DNA of 6,363 bases, from the NCBI GenBank assembly GCA_006226555.1, contig SBGS01000251.1, positions 1-6,363 on the forward strand, in the 5' to 3' direction. A model generated the notes under the pieces. The model worked only from the letters and a program-made list of their open reading frames with translations. It was not told the origin of the DNA and did not search any database. The position numbers and the translations under genes are program-made. Shown one piece after another: positions 1 to 6,198 of the stretch. The stretch is from Bacteroidota bacterium. Lineage in GTDB: Bacteria; Bacteroidota; Bacteroidia; Flavobacteriales_D; Crocinitomicaceae. Each line of letters begins with the position of its first letter. Position 1 is the stretch's first letter.

Positions 1-488
1 GCTATCATCGCTCCAATTTCTCTTGTAAGTGTCGTGTCATCAGCCGCGCCTAACGTATAGTTGTATGGATAGCGTTCCTCACCCGTTAAACGCATTCCAA
101 CACCCCATTCAGCATCCATCGCAATCAATAATGGCAAATTAGCCTTTGTCTGATAGCGATCTATGGCTTCCTTTAAATTGGCTCTATCACCTTGAAAAAA
201 AATTACACCACCGACCTTATGGTCAGTTATCATCTGTTCAAGTTCAACAAAATGATTTTCTCCTTTATTAGAATTCGAAGCTATCATGAAGAACTGACCG
301 ATCTTTTCCTCAATTGATAACTTTTTGATCTGTTCTTCGACCCAAGGTGAATAGGCAACTCTTTGTTCTGACAGCTTTTTTGCTGTCAACACTTTGAATT
401 CCGAAGGCGCATATGATGTGAACAACGCTATCGCTCCGGATACACTTAAAGCAATGGAAAGAAATATAGGAGAAAGGATTCTTTTCAT
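1..488 (-). CDS. Glycoside hydrolase family 3 N-terminal domain protein (partial, 3' end outside window)
   Basis: The reverse strand is open from an ATG at 488-486 to the window edge, giving 162 residues without a stop. Residues 1-25 begin MKR and run into a hydrophobic stretch, a signal peptide or membrane anchor; there is no lipobox cysteine, so a lipoprotein is unlikely. From about residue 46 the sequence fits the GH3 (NagZ-like) N-terminal barrel: WVEEQIKKLSIEEKIGQFFM, then KVGGVIFFQGD (91-101) and PLLIAMDAEWGVGMRL (119-134), the substrate-binding D-x-E-x-G region typical of bacterial beta-N-acetylhexosaminidases. In Bacteroidota, proteins with this DAEWG motif are often large fusions of a GH3 domain to a C-terminal serine beta-lactamase-like domain; whether that holds here cannot be seen. 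The likely role is hydrolysis of N-acetylglucosamine-containing glycans (peptidoglycan or chitin type) in the periplasm. It is divergent from the mutL gene run. The family call is firm; the substrate is inference. Confidence 0.88.
   Translation of the reverse strand, partial: MKRILSPIFLSIALSVSGAIALFTSYAPSEFKVLTAKKLSEQRVAYSPWVEEQIKKLSIEEKIGQFFMIASNSNKGENHFVELEQMITDHKVGGVIFFQGDRANLKEAIDRYQTKANLPLLIAMDAEWGVGMRLTGEERYPYNYTLGAADDTTLTREIGAMI
369..388 (-). repeat. Perfect 7-bp inverted repeat with 6-base loop early in the GH3 gene
   Basis: TGACAGC (369-375) and GCTGTCA (382-388) pair perfectly around a six-T loop (six A in the GH3 mRNA). It lies about 100 bases after the GH3 start codon, in the segment between signal peptide and catalytic domain. 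A hairpin in the message is plausible, but no function is indicated. Confidence 0.4.
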
Positions 489-517
489 AGTCTTAAAACT
501 AACATTATGCCTGCAAT

Positions 518-546
518 CAAAATATGATGTCATCTGTTTTTTTCAA
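518..546 (-). promoter_or_regulatory. Possible Bacteroidota sigma-A promoter for the GH3 gene
   Basis: Read on the minus strand, a TTG (546-544) is followed after 19 bases by TATTTTG (524-518). This is close to the Bacteroidota pattern of a -33 TTTG and a -7 TAnnTTTG, but one base is missing inside the -7 box. It would start transcription roughly 20-30 bases before the ATG at 488. The motif is short and the region AT-rich, so this is tentative. Confidence 0.3.
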
Positions 547-640
547 CATCTGAATTGCAAAAACTTCTCCAAACTGACAATTCGGCATTAATCAGTCTAG
601 AGGAACACTTTTTGATGCTGGAAAGGCGCGTAGAAATTCG

Positions 641-648
641 TACTTTTG
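641..648 (+). promoter_or_regulatory. Possible -7 element (TAnnTTTG) of the mutL gene run
   Basis: TACTTTTG matches the Bacteroidota -7 consensus TAnnTTTG at all six defined bases and lies in the only intergenic space upstream of the plus-strand run. The -33 side is weak: at the usual distance there is only GCTG (617-620), while a clear TTTG at 611-614 is too far. If used, transcription would start near 652-655, just before the ATG at 657. A chance match also occurs inside a coding region (4546-4553), so the box alone is modest evidence. Confidence 0.4.
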
Positions 649-656
649 ATATAGCT

Positions 657-980
657 ATGAAAATAAAGTTTCTTAACAAGGTTACCGAACCAAAGCGTTT
701 CAGATACACGCCCATGTATTATGATGAGCGTAAAGAACGTATTGAAGAGCGAAAAGCTCACTACAAGAGTACGGAAGATGGTACATTATCCGAAGAAGAC
801 AGGATTAATGCGCTGCGCGCCAATTTGCGTTCTGAATGGTCTAGAACAGAGGTACGTCAGTCGCACTTTCGCTCTTCAAACATCAGGATCTTAATCCTGA
901 TTGGAATTTTGTTGGCTCTTGGGTATTTTATTTTCAATGGTGTGGATGAAGTAGACACTGTTGTTCACAAGCTTTGGTAA
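657..980 (+). CDS. Small single-pass membrane protein upstream of mutL, function unknown
   Basis: This 107-residue protein belongs to a family that I recall from Bacteroidota directly before mutL, where it is sometimes misnamed riboflavin synthase subunit beta; nothing here supports that name. The N-terminus MKIKFLNKVTEPKRFRYTPMYYDERKER carries the family's basic KRFxYTPxYYD pattern. A charged middle (residues 22-76) follows, then one hydrophobic helix at about 77-94 and a short acidic tail. By the positive-inside rule the charged N-terminal part should be cytoplasmic. I chose ATG 657 because the family pattern begins there. In-frame alternatives are ATG 615, preceded by AGAGGAA (599-605), and TTG 555; their extra residues look unlike the family. 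The stop lies 5 bases before mutL, suggesting an operon. No catalytic motif is visible and the role is unknown. Confidence 0.78.
   Translation: MKIKFLNKVTEPKRFRYTPMYYDERKERIEERKAHYKSTEDGTLSEEDRINALRANLRSEWSRTEVRQSHFRSSNIRILILIGILLALGYFIFNGVDEVDTVVHKLW
882..901 (+). repeat. Perfect 8-bp inverted repeat with 4-base loop inside a coding region
   Basis: ATCAGGAT (882-889) and ATCCTGAT (894-901) are exact reverse complements around the loop CTTA. In RNA this would form a compact hairpin about 85 bases before the mutL start. There is no following T-run, so it is not a typical intrinsic terminator. It overlaps codons for the isoleucine/leucine-rich membrane helix, so it may be a coincidence of coding constraint. 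Confidence 0.5.
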
Positions 981-985
981 TCGAG

Positions 986-2821
986 ATGAATAAGATCCAG
1001 AAATTACCTGATCATATTGCAAATCAAATAGCGGCCGGTGAAGTTATTCAACGCCCTGCCTCTGTAATCAAAGAATTGATGGAAAATTCTATTGATGCAG
1101 GTGCAACAGCTGTGCATGTCAACATCAAAGATGCGGGTAAAACGCTTATCCAGATCATTGACGATGGAATCGGAATGGGAAGCAGCGATGCCATTCTGTG
1201 CTTTGAGCGACACGCCACCAGCAAGATCACTAAGGCCGACGACTTGTTCAATCTGGCCACAAAAGGATTCCGTGGCGAGGCACTGGCTTCCATCGCAGCA
1301 ATTTCGCATGTTGAACTGAGAACAAAACGATCTGAAGACGCTACCGGTCATCTTGTCCGTATTGAGGGTTCCAAGATCACTGAGCAAAACGAAACGGTTT
1401 GTCCAAACGGAACTCAATTTGAGATAAAAAATCTCTTTTTCAATGTACCCGCAAGAAGGAACTTTTTAAAATCGGATAAAGTAGAATTTGGTCACATTAC
1501 TGACGAATTTATAAGAGTGGCACTAGCACATCCTGCTGTTGCATTTAAATTAACACACAATGGATCAGTGCTTTACGACCTAAGGGATGCTGTGCTCAGA
1601 AAGCGCATCGTTGATATTCTTGGGAAAAACACAAATGATCGTCTGGTTCCGATCGAAGAAAGCACGGATATTGTGCAACTGAAAGGATTTGTTCTTAAAC
1701 CCGAGTATTCGAAGAAATCACGAGGGGAACAATACCTTTTTGTTAATGATCGTTTCTTCAAGAGTACATACTTTAATCATGCTATCACAAGGGCATATGA
1801 TGGACTCTTAAAAGAGGGATATTTCCCGAGTTATTTCATCTACATGGATGTAAATCCTCAACGGATAGATGTCAATGTGCACCCGACTAAAACAGAGATC
1901 AAATTTGAAGAGGAAAAGCTCATCTACTCTATTTTGGTGAGCAGTATTCGTCAGGCTCTCGGTAAATTCAACATTGCACCGTCCTTAGATTTTGACAGAG
2001 AAACTTCATTTGATCTTCCTGTGTCCATGAAGGATCAACCAGCTTACGAACCCGAGATCAAAGTCAATCCTGAATACAATCCGTTCAAAACCACAAGCTC
2101 ATCCTCGACAAACTCAGGTTCGAGTTCTAAAAACTATACCAGCGCAATAAAAAGTGCAGGATTCGGTAAGGAGACCAATTTTGACCAGAAGGATTGGGAG
2201 AACTTTTATTCGATCAAAGAAGAAGAATCGGTAGTTCATAATAGTCAGATATCCACTTTGTTTTCTGACGATATAACTTATGTCGTAAAAGGGAATTATA
2301 TAGTTGTTCCTTCAGAAAATGGTTTTTTCATGATCCATGCTCGAAGAGCTTATGAACAAGTGATCTTTTCAGATTCAATGCAGCGTTTCATATTAAGACC
2401 ACTAAATGCCCAAACCCTACTCTTTCCGATTGAAATAGAAGTTTCTCGTAGTCAGAGAACGCTAATCGAAGAAAACATTAATCTATTGCGTCAGCTGGGA
2501 TTCGAGCTTGAAATATCGGAAGAAACCCTTTCTCTCACAGCCGTGCCTGAATTCCTGGAAGAAGAAACTATTCGTCCTTGTGTAGAAGAAATCCTGGGCA
2601 CACTGGAATATGAGGACCCATCAGAAAAAGACCTTGCACAAGGAGTTTTGGCAACAGTTGCTAAATCGGCAGCAATGAAAAAAATTGACCTCCAGAATAA
2701 AGAACATACTAAACATTTGATCCAGCAGTTATTTGAGTGTGATCAGTACATTCACACAGCAGATGGAAGAAGGATCATTGTTGAAATGAACATGGAAGAA
2801 ATCGGTAATAAATTCAATTAA
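986..2821 (+). CDS. mutL: DNA mismatch repair protein MutL
   Basis: MutL couples mismatch recognition by MutS to downstream strand removal. The 611-residue product has the full N-terminal GHKL ATPase: ANQIAAGEV (12-20), KELMENSIDAGA (29-40, with catalytic Glu30 and Mg-binding Asn34), DDGIGM (59-64), FERHATSK (73-80) and GFRGEAL (94-100), then the transducer domain with VNVHPTKTEIKF (297-307, Lys302 being the conserved lysine). A Ser/Thr-rich linker (about 369-390) leads to the C-terminal dimerisation domain (about 425-611). Where nuclease-type MutLs have DQHAxxE, this one reads HARRAYE (451-457), and the usual CPxGRP near the C-terminus is TADGRR (591-596), so the nuclease site looks lost. 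I chose ATG 986 because homologues begin just before the LPDH motif; an in-frame TTG at 974 would overlap the previous gene. It lies 5 bases after the small membrane protein and 2 before a rhomboid gene. Confidence 0.97.
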   Translation: MNKIQKLPDHIANQIAAGEVIQRPASVIKELMENSIDAGATAVHVNIKDAGKTLIQIIDDGIGMGSSDAILCFERHATSKITKADDLFNLATKGFRGEALASIAAISHVELRTKRSEDATGHLVRIEGSKITEQNETVCPNGTQFEIKNLFFNVPARRNFLKSDKVEFGHITDEFIRVALAHPAVAFKLTHNGSVLYDLRDAVLRKRIVDILGKNTNDRLVPIEESTDIVQLKGFVLKPEYSKKSRGEQYLFVNDRFFKSTYFNHAITRAYDGLLKEGYFPSYFIYMDVNPQRIDVNVHPTKTEIKFEEEKLIYSILVSSIRQALGKFNIAPSLDFDRETSFDLPVSMKDQPAYEPEIKVNPEYNPFKTTSSSSTNSGSSSKNYTSAIKSAGFGKETNFDQKDWENFYSIKEEESVVHNSQISTLFSDDITYVVKGNYIVVPSENGFFMIHARRAYEQVIFSDSMQRFILRPLNAQTLLFPIEIEVSRSQRTLIEENINLLRQLGFELEISEETLSLTAVPEFLEEETIRPCVEEILGTLEYEDPSEKDLAQGVLATVAKSAAMKKIDLQNKEHTKHLIQQLFECDQYIHTADGRRIIVEMNMEEIGNKFN

Positions 2822-2823
2822 GC

Positions 2824-3573
2824 ATGTTTCGTAATCTACCCGATGTAACTAAAAACATTTTGCTCCTGAATATAACGATCTACGTTGTAGGATTATTTCT
2901 TACTTCCAATGGAACAAATCTAGGAGGTATACTCGGTGCACACTACGTGAATTCTGTTCTTTTCGAACCGTATCAGGTAGTCACTCACATGTTTATGCAT
3001 AGCCTCGAAGACCCGCTCCACATATTTTTTAATATGTTCCTTTTGGTGATGTTTGGCTCACATTTAGAACGCGTATGGGGAAGTAAACGTTTCTTTATTT
3101 TCTATATCGCTTGTGGATTGGGAGCATTTGGACTATATAACGCCATTGGCGTTTATCAGATCGTGGATATCAAAGACCAGTTGATAAAATCCAATATAGT
3201 GGACATGGATATGTTTCATGGCATGATACAGGACCATTACGAACGAAACGTAGGTATTATGTATCCCGACTTTCCGCTTATGACAAAGTATGAGCAATTG
3301 AACATTAGTACTCTTGTTGGCGCTTCGGGTGCAATTTTTGGACTTTTGGCTGGATTTGCCATGCTATTCCCTAACACTGAATTGATGCTCATCTTCCCTC
3401 CCATTCCAATTAAGGCAAAATTCCTTATCGGTGGATACATCGTTTTTGAAGTGATAAACAGCTTATATCGTCCGGATGATCAGATCGCTCACCTGGCACA
3501 CGTTGGTGGGGCTATGGTCGGAATTGTAATTATACTTATCTGGAGAAGAAAAGACCGAAAAAACTTTTGGTAA
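2824..3573 (+). CDS. Rhomboid family intramembrane serine protease 1
   Basis: This 249-residue polytopic membrane protein has the hallmarks of an active rhomboid, which cleaves transmembrane substrates within the bilayer. Membrane segments lie at about 11-28, 47-60 (partial), 65-82, 89-110, 163-182, 196-213 and 222-240. The catalytic serine is Ser168 in GASGAIFG (166-173) and its partner is His226 in AHVGG (225-229). His66 and Asn70 in LHIFFN match the oxyanion-side HxxxN of GlpG, and WGSKRFFIFY (85-94) follows the first conserved loop. An extra hydrophilic segment of about 50 residues (roughly 112-160) precedes the serine helix; GlpG has only a short loop there. It starts 2 bases after mutL and ends 1 base before a second rhomboid, so all three are probably co-translated. 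Substrates cannot be inferred from sequence. Confidence 0.95.
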   Translation: MFRNLPDVTKNILLLNITIYVVGLFLTSNGTNLGGILGAHYVNSVLFEPYQVVTHMFMHSLEDPLHIFFNMFLLVMFGSHLERVWGSKRFFIFYIACGLGAFGLYNAIGVYQIVDIKDQLIKSNIVDMDMFHGMIQDHYERNVGIMYPDFPLMTKYEQLNISTLVGASGAIFGLLAGFAMLFPNTELMLIFPPIPIKAKFLIGGYIVFEVINSLYRPDDQIAHLAHVGGAMVGIVIILIWRRKDRKNFW

Positions 3574-3574
3574 T

Positions 3575-4486
3575 ATGAATCAGCAAAGAAGTTTTATAGA
3601 AGACCTCAAACATCAGTACCGCTATGGTGGCATGACACTGAAACTGATCTATGTGAATGTCGGGCTCTATTTATTCATTCATTTGGGTCTTGTGATAGGC
3701 AGATTAAGCGGAAATGAAGGTGCCTTTGCAGATTATATTGCCCAAATCTTTGCTTTGGATACCAAGATTGGCAATTTCATTTATCATCCCTGGGGATTAT
3801 TGACCAGCATATTTGCACATTTTTCATTCTGGCACCTCCTGTTTAACATGATCTTTCTTTATTTCAGTGGTCGGATCTTCGAACAGCTTTTTGACCAGAA
3901 ACGGCTGTTTTATACTTATTTAGCCGGTGGTATTTTAGGAGGTCTTTTTGAACTGCTTGCTAATGCCCTATTCCCTGGTATTCAGCTTACAAACAGTGTT
4001 GTAGTGGGAGCATCAGGATCGATCATGGCTATCTTTTTCGCGATCGCCTTCCATCGTCCTAGTATGAATGTCCTACTGTTTGGCATGTTACCCGTAAGGA
4101 TCATTATACTTGCCGGACTATTCTTCCTATCAGACTTTTTGAAATTAGGAATTAATGACGGTACCGCTCACTTTGCTCATATCGGTGGTGCCATTTTAGG
4201 TATCATTAGTGTTCAGGGATTACATTCCTCCAACAATCTGATCAATCGTTTACAGCAGTTTGGAGATCGCATTCAGACATTGATCACGAAAGGAACGCGC
4301 AACAAGAGAATGAAGGTTGTTTCCAAAAACAATACACGCACACAGACGGATGAGCAATATAACAAGCAAAAGAAAGACAAACAGGCGGAGATCGATCGTA
4401 TTCTAGATAAGATCTCCAAGTCAGGTTATGACTCATTAACCCGTCAGGAAAAGGACTTTCTTTTCAACCAAAGTAAAAATGGGTGA
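3575..4486 (+). CDS. Rhomboid family intramembrane serine protease 2 with cytosolic C-terminal tail
   Basis: A second, clearly different rhomboid protease of 303 residues. Key residues are present: His87 and Asn91 in WHLLFN (86-91), Ser147 in GASGS (145-149) and His202 in AHIGG (201-205), giving the Ser-His dyad. Membrane segments are at about 22-41, 72-98, 111-132, 143-160, 164-186 and 198-215. Unlike rhomboid 1 it has no long insert before the serine helix, but carries about 85 extra residues after the last membrane segment (219-303). These are basic and hydrophilic and end in KQAEIDRILDKISKSGYDSLTRQEKDFLFNQS, which resembles a small tail domain known from Bacteroidota rhomboids (DUF6576 as I recall it). 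The gene starts 1 base after rhomboid 1 and overlaps the following EEP gene by 8 bases, indicating translational coupling. The protease call is firm; the tail's role is unknown. Confidence 0.95.
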   Translation: MNQQRSFIEDLKHQYRYGGMTLKLIYVNVGLYLFIHLGLVIGRLSGNEGAFADYIAQIFALDTKIGNFIYHPWGLLTSIFAHFSFWHLLFNMIFLYFSGRIFEQLFDQKRLFYTYLAGGILGGLFELLANALFPGIQLTNSVVVGASGSIMAIFFAIAFHRPSMNVLLFGMLPVRIIILAGLFFLSDFLKLGINDGTAHFAHIGGAILGIISVQGLHSSNNLINRLQQFGDRIQTLITKGTRNKRMKVVSKNNTRTQTDEQYNKQKKDKQAEIDRILDKISKSGYDSLTRQEKDFLFNQSKNG

Positions 4487-5582
4487 TCAGCGTTTATTCA
4501 GTGCCTGGAGATTTTTAAAAAATCTATTTGGTGTGATCACACTGGTATCTTTGCTTTTTGCATACCTCTCACCTGTCTTACATCCAGCCACTGCATGGAT
4601 CATTCCTTTTTTCGGATTGATGTACCCCCTCATTCTGGTTTTTGCAATTTTCTTCACGATTATCGCAGCCTACAAAAAATCAAAATGGGCGATCATAATA
4701 GGTACCTTCTTATTGCTTGGATATAATTTTCACTTTCGACTTTTAGCAATCGGAAGTGAAGCCACTCCTGATAACGTTGAGATGATCAAGGTAATGAGCT
4801 ATAATGTTCGCTTATTCGATCGCTACGGTGATAATTTGGCGACCAGTCAGACCAACAGAGTGAAAATGATCACGCAAATTCATCAAGAATTGCCGGAAAT
4901 AATCTGTTTTCAAGAATTCTATCAACAAGATAAACCAACGAGTTTTTCCACCCGCGACACCTTACTGCAGTTATTCAAGGGATTTTCCCATCACGAAAAA
5001 TTCATGCATAAGACACGTGGCCATCAAAACTTTGGCGTGTGTATCATGTCGAAATACCCTATCATCGAAAAAGGAAACATCACCTTCGATCAAAATCTAA
5101 CTTCAAGTAACTACTGCATTTATACGGACATCGTTAAAGACAAAGACACTATCAGGGTCTACAACGTTCACCTGCAGTCAGTAAAGCTGGAATCCAATGA
5201 AACATCTTCATTACCATCTACTGATAAAGGCGGTTGGTTTTCAATCTTAAATAAACTGAGACAAGCATACCCTGTACGAGCTGACCAGGCCATAAGAATT
5301 ATTGAACATATTGAAAGCTCACCGTATGAGGTGATTGTTTGCGGAGACTTTAATGACACACCGATGTCATACACATACAGTCAATTTAATTCACGATTAA
5401 CAGATTCCTTTCTCGAATGCGGAAGTGGTCTGGGCATAACCTATGCCGGTAATCTTCCTGCAGGAAGAATAGATTACATTTTTCATACGGAAGGACTTGC
5501 AGCAGGAAATTTTAAGATCCAAAACGAAACTTTAAGTGATCACTTTGCTATTTCTTGCGAAGTTTATCAGAAAACCAATTAA
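4479..5582 (+). CDS. Membrane-anchored endonuclease/exonuclease/phosphatase (EEP) family protein
   Basis: A 367-residue protein with three N-terminal membrane segments (about 13-31, 38-64, 68-88) followed by a complete EEP (DNase I-like) domain from residue 103. The metal and catalytic residues are all visible: Asn109 in SYNVR, Glu146 in CFQE, His231 in YNVHLQS, Asp290 and Asn292 in GDFNDTP, Asp332 in RIDYIF and the closing Asp354-His355 in SDH. The family hydrolyses phosphodiester or phosphomonoester bonds in nucleic acids, phospholipids or inositol phosphates with Mg2+, so the fold does not tell the substrate. With an odd number of membrane segments, the catalytic domain may be on the opposite side from the short basic N-terminus, which would put it in the periplasm and argue against DNA repair. 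The ATG at 4479 overlaps the rhomboid 2 stop by 8 bases. Bacteroidota often carry such a protein after paired rhomboids. Confidence 0.92.
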   Translation: MGDQRLFSAWRFLKNLFGVITLVSLLFAYLSPVLHPATAWIIPFFGLMYPLILVFAIFFTIIAAYKKSKWAIIIGTFLLLGYNFHFRLLAIGSEATPDNVEMIKVMSYNVRLFDRYGDNLATSQTNRVKMITQIHQELPEIICFQEFYQQDKPTSFSTRDTLLQLFKGFSHHEKFMHKTRGHQNFGVCIMSKYPIIEKGNITFDQNLTSSNYCIYTDIVKDKDTIRVYNVHLQSVKLESNETSSLPSTDKGGWFSILNKLRQAYPVRADQAIRIIEHIESSPYEVIVCGDFNDTPMSYTYSQFNSRLTDSFLECGSGLGITYAGNLPAGRIDYIFHTEGLAAGNFKIQNETLSDHFAISCEVYQKTN

Positions 5583-5583
5583 G

Positions 5584-6198
5584 ATGCTAATAGAAATACA
5601 GGAAGAGTACATTGATTCAAGACTAATAGATCAGGTTGTTCAGTCACTCGAAAAAGGAAACTTATTGATCTACCCTACCGATTCTGTTTATGCAATAGGC
5701 TGTGATCTTTACAATAAAAAAGCACTTGCGAATCTTGCTCGATTTAAAAATGTAAAGCTGAGCAAAGCCAAATTCTCTATTATATGCAGTGATCTGAGTC
5801 ATTTATCCGAGTACACGAAACACATTGATAGACCGGCCTATAAAATATTGAATCGCAATTTACCCGGACCGTTTACATTTATTTTAAATGCAACCAACGA
5901 GATCCCTAGATTATTTGACTCTAACAAGAAAGAAATTGGTATTCGAATTCCTGACAACAAGATCATAAAAGCCATTGTTGAAAGATTAGGCAGACCCTTG
6001 GTGTCCACTTCTCTGCATTCTGACGATGAAATCATTGATTATTTCACTGATCCATACGAGATATTTGAACGCCACGAGAAAGACGTTGACATTATTATTG
6101 ATGGTGGAACAGGTAAGCTTGAAGCATCAACCGTGGTTGATCTCACTAATGGTGAACCTATCATCATACGCCAGGGAATTGGTATATTGGAAACATGA
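5584..6198 (+). CDS. YciO/YrdC/Sua5 family protein (L-threonylcarbamoyladenylate synthase-like)
   Basis: This 204-residue soluble protein matches the YrdC-fold family, whose YrdC/Sua5 members make threonylcarbamoyl-AMP from threonine, bicarbonate and ATP for the t6A37 modification of ANN-decoding tRNAs. Details point to the YciO branch: YPTDSVYAIGC (30-40) parallels YPTDSGYALGC of E. coli YciO, not the PTDTVYGL of YrdC; ICSDLSHLSEY (67-77), LPGPFTFIL (93-101), GIRIPDN (119-125), STSL (141-144) and STVVDLTNGEPIIIRQGIG (182-200) also fit, as does the length of about 205. The separate C-terminal Sua5 domain is absent. The cellular role of YciO is less certain than that of YrdC, so tRNA modification is inference. 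I chose ATG 5584, one base after the EEP stop; an upstream in-frame GTG at 5536 lies inside the EEP gene. Its stop overlaps the next start. Confidence 0.92.
   Translation: MLIEIQEEYIDSRLIDQVVQSLEKGNLLIYPTDSVYAIGCDLYNKKALANLARFKNVKLSKAKFSIICSDLSHLSEYTKHIDRPAYKILNRNLPGPFTFILNATNEIPRLFDSNKKEIGIRIPDNKIIKAIVERLGRPLVSTSLHSDDEIIDYFTDPYEIFERHEKDVDIIIDGGTGKLEASTVVDLTNGEPIIIRQGIGILET

Larger units (their letters stand above)
489..656. other. Divergent intergenic region between the GH3 gene and the mutL gene run
   Basis: This 168-base AT-rich spacer separates two genes that point away from each other, so it should carry promoters for both and no terminator is expected. I see a promoter-like element facing each way (listed separately). 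No RNA gene or riboswitch is recognisable. The frame of the small membrane protein stays open back to about 555, but residues encoded before 657 do not resemble the family, so I treat this stretch as non-coding. Confidence 0.6.

Noticed and set aside
394..591. 65-codon plus-strand open frame at the left end
   Set aside because: It lies mostly antisense to the GH3 gene, whose protein motifs are convincing, and its own product shows no recognisable features.
974..985. TTG-started extension of MutL by four residues
   Set aside because: It would overlap the upstream gene, and homologues start at the methionine encoded at 986.
1004..1417. 137-codon minus-strand open frame inside mutL
   Set aside because: It is the antisense of the highly conserved MutL ATPase domain; the cysteine-rich product is a by-product of codon use on the other strand.
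4387..4417. 7-bp inverted repeat (GGAGATC/GATCTCC) with 17-base loop in the rhomboid 2 tail
   Set aside because: The loop is long, there is no T-run, and GATC-rich codons make such matches likely by chance.
4546..4553. TATCTTTG, an exact TAnnTTTG match, inside the EEP gene
   Set aside because: No -33 element stands out and it sits inside the coding region of a membrane segment; such matches are expected by chance in AT-rich DNA of this length.
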